The notes: generated by a model from the letters alone, not told the origin. Shown: positions 45,878 through 54,569, counted from the stretch's first letter. The stretch: 64,000 bases of DNA from Streptomyces celluloflavus (GCA_000720995.1 JOEL01000008.1:124001-188000), one strand, 5' to 3'. Made by a program: numbers and translations.

Positions 45878-47059
45878 TCAGCCGGTGAGGGCGTCGAAGC
45901 GGCGGCCGAGCGCGGTGCGGCCGGCGGCGGTGAGGCTGCCGTGCACCCGCAGGCGGGCCAGCCCGCCGTCGGGGAAGACGTCCAGCCGCAGGTGGGTGGC
46001 GGTGACGGCCGCGGGCAGGACGAAGCGGTGCGGGGTGTCGGGCTGGAGCGCGGTACGCGGCAGGATCTCGGTCCAGGCGGCGTCGTCCGCCGGGTCGCCG
46101 GCCGTCGCGTCGCAGCCGTGGAGGGCGGCCCAGCCCGCGGAGTTGCCCTTGAGGTAGGCGGTGTCGAGCTCGACGGCGCGGATCTCACCCTGCGCGGCGA
46201 GACGCAGCCGCACCCAGTCGTGGGTGCCCCGGACCCGGCGGCGGCGGTTCTCCCAGCCGTCGTCCATCTTGCGCGAGAGATCAGGCCGGATCAGCTGGGC
46301 GGGCGAGGAGTAGAAGCGGTCGGAGGCGTCCTCGACCCGGCCGCCGTGCAGTACGGACGCCAGGTCGAGGGTGCCGAGCGCGTCCAGCCACGCGGGATCG
46401 GGGACGACCTCGCCGTGCACCCGCAGCCGGGCGATGCCGCCGTCGGGGTGCTGCTTGAGGCGCAGATGGGTGAAGCGGCGCTCGGCGGCGACCGGGAAGC
46501 CGTTGGCGGCGTGGCCCCGGACGGGGGTGCGCGGGACCAGCTCCGTCCACGTCACGTCGTCGGCGAGCAGCCGCTCGGGGCCGGGGGTGCCGGCGACGGC
46601 GGTGGCCTCGACGGTGATCTGCTGGGGGTAGTTGCCGCGGAAGTGGGCGGTGTCGACGAGGACGCCGCGGATCACACCGGGGGCGGCGAGCCGGATCAGC
46701 GCCCAGTCGTGGTCACCGTCGGCGGGGAAGGGACTGTCGCCGTCGGCACCGCGGCGGCGCCGGGTCTCCCAGCCGTCCATGATCTTGCCCTTGTGGCCGA
46801 AGCGCTCGGGATCGAAGGCCGCGGGGCCGGGCGTCAGCAGATTCTCGCGCTCGGCGAAGAACTCGTCGTTGGCGGCGATCACTCCGGCGCCGAGGCGGCG
46901 GTCGGCGAGATCGACGAGCGAGGTGAAGGGGAAGTCCCCGCCGCGGTAGTCGGCGTAGGGATCTCCGCCACCGTACGGGGCGGCGTCGTTGGCGTGCGGA
47001 TCGGCGGGTATGTCGCGGTGTGGATCTGCGGAGCCGGCATCGTCCGGGGTGGTGGTCAT
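45878..47059 (-). CDS. alc: allantoicase
   Basis: A 393-residue enzyme hydrolysing allantoate to ureidoglycolate and urea in purine catabolism. Two homologous jelly-roll repeats are visible, each with a GKIMDGWETRRRR/RKMDDGWENRRRR motif, an HDWALIRLA/HDWVRLRLA strand, and HLRL...PDGG(I/L)ARLRVHG at the end. ATG 47059 has GAAGGG upstream; the first 30 residues are a disordered Asp/Pro-rich lead. No other allantoin gene is adjacent. A LysR-type gene lies 92 nt upstream on the same strand. The 3' end is duplicated just downstream. Confidence 0.93.
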   Translation of the reverse strand: MTTTPDDAGSADPHRDIPADPHANDAAPYGGGDPYADYRGGDFPFTSLVDLADRRLGAGVIAANDEFFAERENLLTPGPAAFDPERFGHKGKIMDGWETRRRRGADGDSPFPADGDHDWALIRLAAPGVIRGVLVDTAHFRGNYPQQITVEATAVAGTPGPERLLADDVTWTELVPRTPVRGHAANGFPVAAERRFTHLRLKQHPDGGIARLRVHGEVVPDPAWLDALGTLDLASVLHGGRVEDASDRFYSSPAQLIRPDLSRKMDDGWENRRRRVRGTHDWVRLRLAAQGEIRAVELDTAYLKGNSAGWAALHGCDATAGDPADDAAWTEILPRTALQPDTPHRFVLPAAVTATHLRLDVFPDGGLARLRVHGSLTAAGRTALGRRFDALTG

Positions 47060-47151
47060 CGCTGCCCTTCGTGGGTCGGCCGGTGCTGCGGACCCGTCCA
47101 CCGTCGCAGCGGGCCCCGCGGCGGTCCATCGAAAGTTCCTGCGGGATGTGT

Positions 47152-48129
47152 TCAGGGGGACTGAACGGTGCCGGGCGTCTCCCGGGGCGGCCCGGCGGCG
47201 GTCCGGCCGCGCGCCTGGGCGGCGGCCGCCCGGTGGAGCGCGGCCAGCACCCGGGCCGGTCCCGGCGCCCCTTCCCCGCCGCGCCGGACGGCGGCCACCA
47301 CATACCGGCGCGGCTGGTCGGCGTGGAGCACCCGCAGCGCGATCCCGGCGCCGTCCGGGGTGCCGTGGCCGCCGGCCAGTGCCATCCGGGGCACCAGCGC
47401 GACGCCCATCCCCGCCGCCACCATCGCCAGGATCGCGCTCCAGCCGGCGGCGGCGTGCGCCTGCTCCGGTACGAAACCGGCGCTCTCGCACGCGGCGACG
47501 GTGATCTGCGACCAAGGGCCGCTGCTGCCGAAGATCCAGGGTTCGCCCGCCAGATCGGCCAGCCGCAGGGCCGGTTCGGCGGCCAGCGGATGGCCGGCCG
47601 GCAGCGCCACGTCCAGCGGGTCGGCGAGCAGCGGGAACCGGCTGAACTTCGGGTCGCGGGGGGCCGGTGCGTGCGCGGCGAGCGAGAGCGCCAGCTCGAC
47701 GCCGCCCGCCGCCAGCAGTTCGTACGCGGCCGCCGCCTCCGTCTCCCGGACGGTCACCGCCAGTCCCGGGTGCGTACGGCGCAGTTCCCGGACGGCGGGG
47801 ACGACCAGTGCGGGGATGGCGGTGGAGAACGCGCCGACCCGCACCTGGCCGGCCTCGCCCCGGAGATGGCCGAGGAGTTCGGCGTCCGCCCGCTCCAGCT
47901 GGGCGAAGACCTCCTCGGCGTGCCGCAGCACCAGATGGGCGGCGCCGGTCAGCCGCACCCGCCGCCCGTGCGCCTCCAGGAGCGTGACCCCGAGCGCCTT
48001 GGCGAGCCCGGTCAGCTGCTGCGAGACCGCCGAGGGCGTCAGATGCAGCGCCTCGGCGGTCGCGGTGACCGTGCCCAGCTCGTGCAGCGTGCGCAGGATG
48101 CGCAGCTTCCTGATGTCCCAGTCGGCCAT
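47152..48129 (-). CDS. LysR-family transcriptional regulator
   Basis: A 325-residue LysR protein. The winged HTH is at residues 1-62 (LRTLHELGTVTATAEALHLTPSAVSQQL is seen as TVTATAEALHLTPSAVSQQ), followed by the periplasmic-binding-like effector domain (VGAFSTAIPALVVPAV). ATG 48129. The C-terminus is an Ala/Arg/Pro-rich tail. It lies directly upstream of alc and may control it, or the desaturase located on the other side; the sequence does not decide. The effector is unknown. Confidence 0.9.
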   Translation of the reverse strand: MADWDIRKLRILRTLHELGTVTATAEALHLTPSAVSQQLTGLAKALGVTLLEAHGRRVRLTGAAHLVLRHAEEVFAQLERADAELLGHLRGEAGQVRVGAFSTAIPALVVPAVRELRRTHPGLAVTVRETEAAAAYELLAAGGVELALSLAAHAPAPRDPKFSRFPLLADPLDVALPAGHPLAAEPALRLADLAGEPWIFGSSGPWSQITVAACESAGFVPEQAHAAAGWSAILAMVAAGMGVALVPRMALAGGHGTPDGAGIALRVLHADQPRRYVVAAVRRGGEGAPGPARVLAALHRAAAAQARGRTAAGPPRETPGTVQSP

Positions 48130-48181
48130 GCGGGCAGCGTACGCAGCGCCGGGGGCGGCCCGGCCGTCCGCTCGTGGACCG

Positions 48182-49156
48182 CTACGCGCGGGCCGCGCGG
48201 CGGGCGAGGAGGGTGGCCCGGCGCTCGTCGAACTTCCGCGCCTGGCCGTCCAGTCCGCCCATGAACAGTCCCAGTTCCTCCTGTGCCGCCAGACCGGCCG
48301 GGCCGAGGCCGCCGATGTCCAGCACCTTCAGGTAGCGCAGTACGGGCTGGAGCACGTCGTCGTGGTGGATGCGCAGGTTGTAGATCCCGCCGATCGCCAT
48401 CCGGGCGGCGGCCCGCTCGAAGCCGGGGATGCCGTGGCCGGGCATCCGGAAGCCGGTGACCACATCGCGTACCGCGCACATGGTCTGGTCCGCCGCCAGT
48501 TCGAAGGCCGCACCGAGGAGGTTGCGGTAGAAGACCATGTGGAGGTTCTCGTCGGTGGCGATCCGGGCCAGCATCCGGTCGCAGACCGGGTCGCCGGAGT
48601 GGTGGCCGGTGTTGCGGTGCGAGATCCGGGTGGCCAGCTCCTGGAAGGCGACGTAGGCGACGGAGTGCAGCATGCTGTGCGAGTTGTCGGACTCGAAGCC
48701 TTCCGACATATGGGCCATCCGGAACCGCTCCAGCTCCACCGGGTCGACGGCGCGGCTGGTGAGCAGGTAGTCGCGCATCACGATGCCGTGCCGGCCCTCC
48801 TCCGCGGTCCAGCGGTGCACCCAGGTGCCCCAGGCGCCGTCCCGGCCGAAGAGGCTGGCGATCTCGTGGTGGTAGCTGGGGAGGTTGTCCTCGGTGAGGA
48901 GGTTGACCACCAGGGCGATCCGGCCGATGTCGGTGACCTTGGACTGCTCGGGGGCCCAGGCTTCGCCGCCCATCACCCCGTCGAAGTTCCGCCCGTCGCT
49001 CCAGGGCACGTACTCGTGGGGCATCCATTCCTTGGCGACCCCCAGATGCCGGTTGAGTTCCTTCTCGACGACCTCTTCGAGCGCGTAGAGCAGCTGCGCG
49101 TCGCTCCATGCGGTCTGGCCGCGCTCTCCGTTGTGGCGGGCGGGGGCGATGGTCAC
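48182..49156 (-). CDS. acyl-ACP desaturase (ferritin-like)
   Basis: A 324-residue soluble di-iron desaturase of the plant-type FAB2/DesA family. Iron ligands are visible in EKELNRHL, EDNLPSYHHEI, TAEEGRHG (EExxH-type) and ATDENLHMVF (DENLH). It introduces a double bond into acyl-ACP and needs ferredoxin. GTG 49156 has AGGAG 7 nt upstream. A perfect 18-bp palindrome with an extra half-site lies in its promoter, so a TetR-type repressor probably controls it (inference). The regulator is not adjacent unless it is the LysR gene downstream. Confidence 0.92.
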   Translation of the reverse strand: MTIAPARHNGERGQTAWSDAQLLYALEEVVEKELNRHLGVAKEWMPHEYVPWSDGRNFDGVMGGEAWAPEQSKVTDIGRIALVVNLLTEDNLPSYHHEIASLFGRDGAWGTWVHRWTAEEGRHGIVMRDYLLTSRAVDPVELERFRMAHMSEGFESDNSHSMLHSVAYVAFQELATRISHRNTGHHSGDPVCDRMLARIATDENLHMVFYRNLLGAAFELAADQTMCAVRDVVTGFRMPGHGIPGFERAAARMAIGGIYNLRIHHDDVLQPVLRYLKVLDIGGLGPAGLAAQEELGLFMGGLDGQARKFDERRATLLARRAARA

Positions 49157-49179
49157 GGGAACTCCTGGGGACGACGATG

Positions 49180-49213
49180 ACCTACGGACCCGTAGGTTAC
49201 GCCATCGTAGGTT
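49180..49213. promoter_or_regulatory. palindromic operator upstream of the desaturase
   Basis: ACCTACGG-AC-CCGTAGGT (49180-49197) is a perfect 18-bp palindrome, and a third half-site CGTAGGTT recurs at 49206-49213, 15 bp from the matching half-site at 49191. It lies 24-57 nt upstream of the GTG. The shape suits a TetR-family dimer binding cooperatively. Confidence 0.55.
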
Positions 49214-49318
49214 GTGCCCAGTTAAACCCCACCACCCCCACAAATCACCCCAAAACCTCCCGATAGCCGCTCCGCAACCCCTTTTCCACCTGCGGAAACA
49301 CGTCCGGGGACGACAAAA

Positions 49319-49354
49319 GGGCGCCCACCGGTTCGGAGGAACCGGTGGGCGCCC
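49319..49354 (-). terminator. terminator after the small membrane protein gene
   Basis: A perfect 16-bp stem (49319-49334 with 49339-49354) with a 4-nt loop is followed on the minus strand by TTTT, making a canonical intrinsic terminator. Confidence 0.9.
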
Positions 49355-49377
49355 TCAAGGCGTCGCGGAGTCTGGTG

Positions 49378-49626
49378 TCAGCCCTTGGTCTTGGCCTGCT
49401 TGCGGGACTTGTCACCCAGCATGACCAGCCCGGCGATGACCAGGAAGAGCACGATCGGCGCAGCGACATAGAGGCCGAGCGTCTCCAGCACGCTCAGGCC
49501 CGGACCCGGGTCGTCACCGTCGTCGCGGGTGAGCGCAAACGCGGGGGACGACATCAGCAGCATCAGCGCGGTGCCGGCCGTGATGGTTCCGGCGCGCAGG
49601 GCATTCTTCTTGACCTTGTAGCTCAC
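49378..49626 (-). CDS. small exported membrane protein
   Basis: An 82-residue protein. A signal-peptide-like N-terminus (ALMLLMSSPAFA, likely cleaved after SPAFA) is followed by a short acidic loop (TRDDGDDPGPG), a membrane segment (LYVAAPIVLFLVIAGLVML) and a basic cytosolic tail (GDKSRKQAKTKG). GTG 49626 (VSYKVKKNAL) is chosen because the frame upstream lacks an RBS. I do not recognise a function. A strong terminator follows, indicating a single-gene transcript. Confidence 0.7.
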   Translation of the reverse strand: MSYKVKKNALRAGTITAGTALMLLMSSPAFALTRDDGDDPGPGLSVLETLGLYVAAPIVLFLVIAGLVMLGDKSRKQAKTKG

Positions 49627-49746
49627 GGGGTCAACGTATCGGACGCCCCGGCGGTCCGTGCACGCGGGGTGGGCCGCCGCGCCGCGAACCGTACGGCAGG
49701 GGCCGGGCCACCCCGGTACGGGGGTGCGCACCGGTCCGCCGGCGGC

Positions 49747-51453
49747 TCAGCCCCCCGCCGCGTGCAGCGTCACCGGCAGCAGCCGCGGCCGTCCGCGGGC
49801 CTGGCGCACCTCGACCCGGACGGCCTCGGCGGTCACCGGGGCGGGCAGCGCGAGGATCCGCCGGTACCCGATGGTGGTGCCCGTCGCGATCGTCCGCCAC
49901 CGCCCGCCGCTCCGCGCCCGCACGGCGAAGCGCTCCACCCGCTGCCCGTACCGGATGTCCTCGGCGAGGCCGAGCCGGTCGAAGGTGTACGGCCCGGGGC
50001 CCGCGGTGCGCAGGTCCGTACCGTAGATCCGGTGCACGGCGGCGCCGAAGGCGGTGAGCGAGGCGACGTCCGCGGCGTCGATCCGGCCGTTCCGGGCGGG
50101 CGGGACGTTCAGCAGCAGCACGGCGTTGCGGCCCACGCTCTTCTCGTACAGGGCCAGCAACTGCGCCGGGGACTTGGGCCGTTCGGCCGGGTGGTGGAAC
50201 CAGCCGGGGCGCAGCGAGACATCGGCCTCCGCCGGATACCACTGGAGGTACTTGGTGGTGGGCGCCAGCAGCCTGGCGCGGGAGCCGATGTCGGGGTCGG
50301 TGGAGTCATGGGGCAGACCGCCGGCCTGCACCGTCCAGGGGTCGGCGGCGGAGGGGGTGACGCTCCACTCGCTCTCGCGCGCGACGCCGTTCTCGTTGCC
50401 GACCCAGCGCGCGCCCTGCGGCCCGGCGAAGACGACGGTGTCCGGGGAGAGCCGGTGGATGACCTGAAACCACTGCGCGACGCCGTACCGCTGCGTGATC
50501 CCGGAGTCCGACCAGGGGTTCGCGCCGTCCAGCCACAGTTCGTCGATCGGGCCGTACTGGGTGAACAGTTCGTAGACCTGGTTGAGGTAGTACGCGTCGT
50601 AGTCGTCCGCCCGGACGTGCAGGACGGGCAGCCGGCCGCTGCGGACGGCCGCGGCGCGGTCGTCGCCGGGGACGAGGGTGGGGAGGGTGCGCGAGGTGAC
50701 CGGGCTGCCGTTGCCGAAGCGGCCCAGACCACGCGGCGCCCGGTCGCCGTCCTCCAGCGCGACCCGCTCGGGCAGGCTCAGCGGCTTCCCCTCGGCCTGC
50801 TTCGCGCGGATCTCCTCGACCCACCGGGCGTGCCAGGCGTGCGGGAGTTCGGCGCCGTCGGAGGGCGAGAGGTAGATGCCGACCTTCAGCCCGGCCTTAC
50901 GGGCGGCCCTGACGTACGCGCCGACGACATCGGGGCGGCCGGGGGAGGCCGCGACCGAGTGCGGGCTGTAGCGGGTCGGGTAAAGCACGAACCCGTCGTG
51001 GTGCTTGGCGGTGAGCATCACCTGCCGGGCGCCGGCCGCCCGGTAGGCGCGCATCCACTGGTCGATGTCGGGCCGGGCCGGGCCGGACACGTCGAAGAGC
51101 TTCTCGTCCTCGGTGCCCGAGCCCCATTCACGGTTGGTGAAGGTGTTCATGCCGAAGTGCGTGAAGGCGGTGATCTCGCGGCGCTGCCAGGCGAGCTGGC
51201 CCTTGGTGGGGACGGTGTGGGCGGCCTTGTCGATGATCCGGGCGGGGGTGTCGCAGGGCTCGACCGTCATCTGGGAGGCGGGCCGGATCCGGTCGGCGCA
51301 GGGGCCGGGGCGGCTCCCGGCGGACGGGATCGGGGCGGCCGGCGACGCCTGGGCGGGCAGGAGCGCGGCGGCGGTGAGCGCCAGCACGCAGAGCGTGCGG
51401 CGGGTTCCCGGAAGGAGGCGGGGTCTGTGGGGCCGGTCCGTGCGGCGTGCCAT
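49747..51453 (-). CDS. secreted GH29-type alpha-L-fucosidase
   Basis: A 568-residue glycoside hydrolase. The N-terminus (RRTLCVLALTAAALLPAQASPAAP) is a signal peptide with two arginines, possibly Tat. The catalytic domain shows HFGMNTFTN, TAKHHDGFVLYPTRYS (seen as KHHDGFVLYP), and the nucleophile Asp in ELWLDGANPW. The C-terminal about 90 residues look like a discoidin-type carbohydrate-binding domain. It should release fucose from host or plant glycans outside the cell. ATG 51453 has GGAGGGA upstream. It lies downstream of malQ on the same strand, 127 nt apart. Confidence 0.88.
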   Translation of the reverse strand: MARRTDRPHRPRLLPGTRRTLCVLALTAAALLPAQASPAAPIPSAGSRPGPCADRIRPASQMTVEPCDTPARIIDKAAHTVPTKGQLAWQRREITAFTHFGMNTFTNREWGSGTEDEKLFDVSGPARPDIDQWMRAYRAAGARQVMLTAKHHDGFVLYPTRYSPHSVAASPGRPDVVGAYVRAARKAGLKVGIYLSPSDGAELPHAWHARWVEEIRAKQAEGKPLSLPERVALEDGDRAPRGLGRFGNGSPVTSRTLPTLVPGDDRAAAVRSGRLPVLHVRADDYDAYYLNQVYELFTQYGPIDELWLDGANPWSDSGITQRYGVAQWFQVIHRLSPDTVVFAGPQGARWVGNENGVARESEWSVTPSAADPWTVQAGGLPHDSTDPDIGSRARLLAPTTKYLQWYPAEADVSLRPGWFHHPAERPKSPAQLLALYEKSVGRNAVLLLNVPPARNGRIDAADVASLTAFGAAVHRIYGTDLRTAGPGPYTFDRLGLAEDIRYGQRVERFAVRARSGGRWRTIATGTTIGYRRILALPAPVTAEAVRVEVRQARGRPRLLPVTLHAAGG

Positions 51454-51580
51454 GGTTCCCTCCAAGCTCCGCGACCGCGAACGGCCGGAATGATCGGATG
51501 TCTGGATGGTGTCCACGGCATGGTGCCGGACGGCGGGCCACACCGGAAGAGTGCGCGCGGCGTCCGCCGCCGGAACCGTT

Positions 51581-53836
51581 CTAGAGAATCTCCGCGGAGA
51601 ACTCCCGCATCAGCGCGTGCAATCGGGGCGACGCAGTCAGCTCTTCGAGCGTCAGGGGCCGCCCGTCGGGACCGGCGATCGGCAGCCGCCAGTTCGGGTA
51701 TTCCTCCCATGTCCCGGGCAAGTTCTGCGGTCTGCGGTCCCCCACCGCGTCCGGCAGCCACACCCCGACCATCCGCGCCGGGGTGCGCAGCAGGAAGCGG
51801 TGCACGGCCCGGACCGCCGCCGCCTCGTCGTACGGCCCCTCGGGCAGCAGGCCGCGGCGCGTCAACTCGCCCAGCCACTCGGCGAGTTCGTACCGCGCGC
51901 GGGAGCGTTCCCGGGCCGGCGGCCCGGCCAGCAGCCCGAGCCGCTCGCGCAGCGCGACGTCCTCGCCGGTCAGCCGGGCGGCGGTGGGCGGCAGATCGTG
52001 CGTGGTGACGGTGGCCAGACAGCCGCCGCGCCACTCTTCGGGGGCCAGAATCCGCGCCCCGGCACCGGACGCCGGCGGCTCCGTACCGGAGGCCGACGGC
52101 TCGGTATCGGAGGCCAACGACTCCGTACCGGAGGCCGACGGCTCCGCATCGCACGCCGGCGACCGATCGCCCGCGTCCGGCGCCCCGCCCCCGTAGTCGC
52201 GCTCGAACCACAGCACCGAGGTGCCCAGCACGCCCCGTTCGGCGAGTGTGCCGCGGACGCCCGGGGCCACGGTCCCCAGATCCTCGCCGATGACCGCCGC
52301 GCCCGCCCGGTGCGCCTCCAGGGCCAGCACCGAGAGCATCGCCTCGGCGTCGTAGCGGACGTAGGCGCCCTCCGTCGGCGGGCGGCCCTCGGGGACCCAC
52401 CACAGCCGGAAGAGCCCCATCACATGGTCGATCCGCAGCGCACCGGCGTGCCGCAGCACCGCGCGCAGCAGTGCGCGGTACGGGGCGTAGCCCGCCGCGG
52501 CCAGCGCGTCGGGCCGCCAGGGCGGCAGACCCCAGTCCTGGCCACGGGAGTTGAAGGCGTCCGGCGGTGCGCCGATGGACATCCCGGCGGCGTACGCGTC
52601 CTGCTGCGCCCAGGTGTCGGCGCCCGCGGGGTGGACGCCGACGGCCAGGTCGTGCACCAGCCCGATCGCCATCCCGGCGTCGCGCGCGGCCCGCTGCGCG
52701 GCGGCCAGCTGCTGGTCGGTCAGCCAGGCGAGGCGGCGGTGGAAGTCGATCCGGTCCGGCAGCCGGGCGCGCAGCCGGGCCGTCCCGGACGACCCCGGAT
52801 CGCGCAGCGCTGCGGGCCAGCGGCGCCAGTCGGGGCCGTGCCGTTCGGCGAGGGCGCACCAGGTGGCGTGGTCGTCCAGGGCCTGCCCCTGCTCGGCCAG
52901 GTAGTCGCCGTAGGCGGCCCGCCGCCCCGGTGTCAGCGGCACCGCCGCCAGCAGTTCGAGGGCTTCCTTCTTCAGCGCCCAGACGGCGTCCCGGTCGATC
53001 GGCGCGCCCCGGTCGAGGACCGCCGCGCGCAGCGCCCGCGCCCGGCCGGCCAGTTCGTCGGCGCGCGCCCGCGCGGCGCCCGCCAGCCCGGCGTACTCCG
53101 GGATCCGCTCGATCCGCAGATGGACCGGGTCGGGGAAGCGGCGCGAGGAGGGGCGGTAGGGGGACGGATCGGTGAGCGGACCGGGGACGGCCGCGTGCAG
53201 CGGGTTGAGCTGGACGAAGCCGGTGCCCAGGGACCGTCCCGACCAGGCGGCGAGGTCGGCGAGGTCCCCCAGGTCGCCCATGCCCCAGGAGTGCCGGGAC
53301 AGCAGGGAGTAGAGCTGCACCAGGAAGCCGTGGGTGCGGCCGGGCGGTGCGGGCACCCGGTCGGGCGCGACGATCAGCCGGGCGCGGGCGGTGCGGCCGT
53401 CGGGAGCCCGTGCGTGCAGTGTGTGGATCCCCAAGGGGAGCCCGGCCGGTGCGGTCCCGGGCTCCGGGTCCGGCGCCGCGTGGCCCCCGGTCAGCCCGCC
53501 TCCGGTCAGCCCGCCGCCGGTCAGCCCGCCGCCGGTCCATTCCTCCCCGGTTCGTCCGTCCTCGGCCTCCACCCGCAGGACGGTGCCCGCGGGGAGGCGG
53601 GTGAGGTCGGGCGGCCGGTCCGGGCGGGCGACGACGGTGCGGGGCAGCAGGGCGCGGCCCGGCCCCTCCCGGTAGGCGTCGAGGGCGGTGCGTACGGCGT
53701 CCGGGGTCGAGGCGTCGACGCCCAGTGCGGCGAGCACGGCGACGACGGTCTCCGTACCGATGGGGACCGTCCTGCCCGGCGCGGGTTCGTAGGACGTGGC
53801 GATGCCGTACAGCCGGGCGAGCCGCGCACGACCCAT
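51581..53836 (-). CDS. malQ: 4-alpha-glucanotransferase (amylomaltase)
   Basis: A 751-residue GH77 enzyme that transfers glucan chains between maltodextrins. Catalytic elements are the nucleophile Asp in ALRIDHVMGLFRLWW (seen as RIDHVMG), the acid/base Glu in VIGEDLGTV and the Asp in TTHDLPPT. The N-terminal about 150 residues are the actinobacterial extension. Two low-complexity tandem repeats are inserted: GGLTG units at about residues 102-116 and a seven-residue PSASGTE-like unit at about 564-591. ATG 53836 lies 6 nt after the stop of the small acidic gene, so the two form an operon. Confidence 0.93.
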   Translation of the reverse strand: MGRARLARLYGIATSYEPAPGRTVPIGTETVVAVLAALGVDASTPDAVRTALDAYREGPGRALLPRTVVARPDRPPDLTRLPAGTVLRVEAEDGRTGEEWTGGGLTGGGLTGGGLTGGHAAPDPEPGTAPAGLPLGIHTLHARAPDGRTARARLIVAPDRVPAPPGRTHGFLVQLYSLLSRHSWGMGDLGDLADLAAWSGRSLGTGFVQLNPLHAAVPGPLTDPSPYRPSSRRFPDPVHLRIERIPEYAGLAGAARARADELAGRARALRAAVLDRGAPIDRDAVWALKKEALELLAAVPLTPGRRAAYGDYLAEQGQALDDHATWCALAERHGPDWRRWPAALRDPGSSGTARLRARLPDRIDFHRRLAWLTDQQLAAAQRAARDAGMAIGLVHDLAVGVHPAGADTWAQQDAYAAGMSIGAPPDAFNSRGQDWGLPPWRPDALAAAGYAPYRALLRAVLRHAGALRIDHVMGLFRLWWVPEGRPPTEGAYVRYDAEAMLSVLALEAHRAGAAVIGEDLGTVAPGVRGTLAERGVLGTSVLWFERDYGGGAPDAGDRSPACDAEPSASGTESLASDTEPSASGTEPPASGAGARILAPEEWRGGCLATVTTHDLPPTAARLTGEDVALRERLGLLAGPPARERSRARYELAEWLGELTRRGLLPEGPYDEAAAVRAVHRFLLRTPARMVGVWLPDAVGDRRPQNLPGTWEEYPNWRLPIAGPDGRPLTLEELTASPRLHALMREFSAEIL
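52064..52147. repeat. four 21-bp units inside malQ
   Basis: Units of 21 bp start at 52064, 52085, 52106 and 52127 and encode PSASGTE-type heptads. They lie between the acid/base Glu and the third catalytic Asp of MalQ. Confidence 0.8.
53487..53531. repeat. three 15-bp units inside malQ
   Basis: Units CCGGTCAGCCCGCC(T/G) at 53487, 53502 and 53517 encode repeated GGLTG in the N-terminal extension of MalQ. Confidence 0.85.
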
Positions 53837-53842
53837 GGGCCC

Positions 53843-54115
53843 TCAGACCTCCATGGACTCCGTACCCAGGCCGGCGGCCGTCGGCTCGCTGGTCAGCGGC
53901 AGCTCCGCGGCGATCGGGACCTCACTGGTCAGCGGCGCGGCGTCGGCGAGCGGCGGTTCGCTGGTGAGCGGCGGCTCGGCGAAGCTGAACGATCCGGCAC
54001 CCGCCAGACCCGAGTCCGGGCCGGAGACACCGTCGTACACGTCCGGCTCCACCGGCACACCTCCGTCCACCGTGCGGGACAGGGCGTCGAACAGCAGCTG
54101 AGCGGATGCGGCCAC
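53843..54115 (-). CDS. small acidic protein with PLTSE repeats, upstream of malQ
   Basis: A 90-residue protein. The first 35 residues (AASAQLLFDALSRTVDG) look helical, and the rest repeats PLTSE three times in acidic, Pro/Ala-rich sequence. GTG 54115 has GGGAGG 6 nt upstream, a strong initiation signal, and the stop is 6 nt before the malQ ATG. I do not recognise the family. Its position implies co-expression with MalQ. A Crp-like site is 81 nt upstream of its start. Confidence 0.65.
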   Translation of the reverse strand: MAASAQLLFDALSRTVDGGVPVEPDVYDGVSGPDSGLAGAGSFSFAEPPLTSEPPLADAAPLTSEVPIAAELPLTSEPTAAGLGTESMEV

Positions 54116-54569
54116 GCGGGCCTCCCGTTCATCGGTAGTGGGACACGTCTGCCCTACCCACTCGGCACGATCGCAGACGCATCCGCGTCGCCAACGTGAC
54201 CCACGTCACACCATACCTCTCGCAGGCGATTTCACTGCGCGGACCGGCGACAGGCGCAGAGAGTCCGGAGGTAACGGACACCGGGGCGGAAGTTCTCCGG
54301 GCGACCGGGCCGCCGCGCCCCGTCACCCGCTCGGCCCGGCACCCGCGCTCCGGCCACCGCCCGGGGCTCCCCGGCGCATGGTTGACACCCTCACCGCCGC
54401 AATGGTGGGCTCACCGCCGGAGGTCCGTCCGGGCGGTACCGACGGGCGGGACGACACCGGTCGTACGCCCTGCGCGCCGTGGCACGCACCCGCCGGGCCG
54501 GTGTCTTCACAAGCGGGGGCGCGGGGTGGCGGGCGCCGACCGGCAGGTGGACGGGGACGAGGAGTGGCC
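54116..54569. other. divergent region between the malQ operon and the GH84 gene
   Basis: About 450 bases without a convincing gene. It contains a Crp-like palindrome at 54196-54209 and should hold the malQ-operon and GH84 promoters. Confidence 0.5.
54196..54209. promoter_or_regulatory. Crp-like site upstream of the malQ operon
   Basis: GTGACCCACGTCAC fits GTG-N6-GNCAC, the motif I recall for S. coelicolor Crp, and also GTGA-N6-TCAC. It lies 81 nt upstream of the acidic gene's GTG and about 360 nt upstream of GH84. Confidence 0.45.

Larger units (their letters stand above)
45560..45930. repeat. direct repeat of the pepN-alc intergenic region and alc 3' end
   Basis: Copy A (about 45560-45730) and copy B (about 45750-45930) run in the same direction. 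Their right ends (45671-45730 and 45871-45930) are identical over 60 bp, while the left parts (ACAGCGGATG/ACAGCAGATG, offset 190) have diverged with small indels. Confidence 0.85.

Noticed and set aside
53487-53531. CRISPR array
   Set aside because: The 15-bp units are contiguous, coding and have no spacers; no array of repeats with unique spacers was seen anywhere in the window.
54138-54569. Longer N-terminus for the GH84 enzyme
   Set aside because: The upstream in-frame extension is basic, has no RBS and would bury the signal peptide; GTG 54570 has a good RBS.
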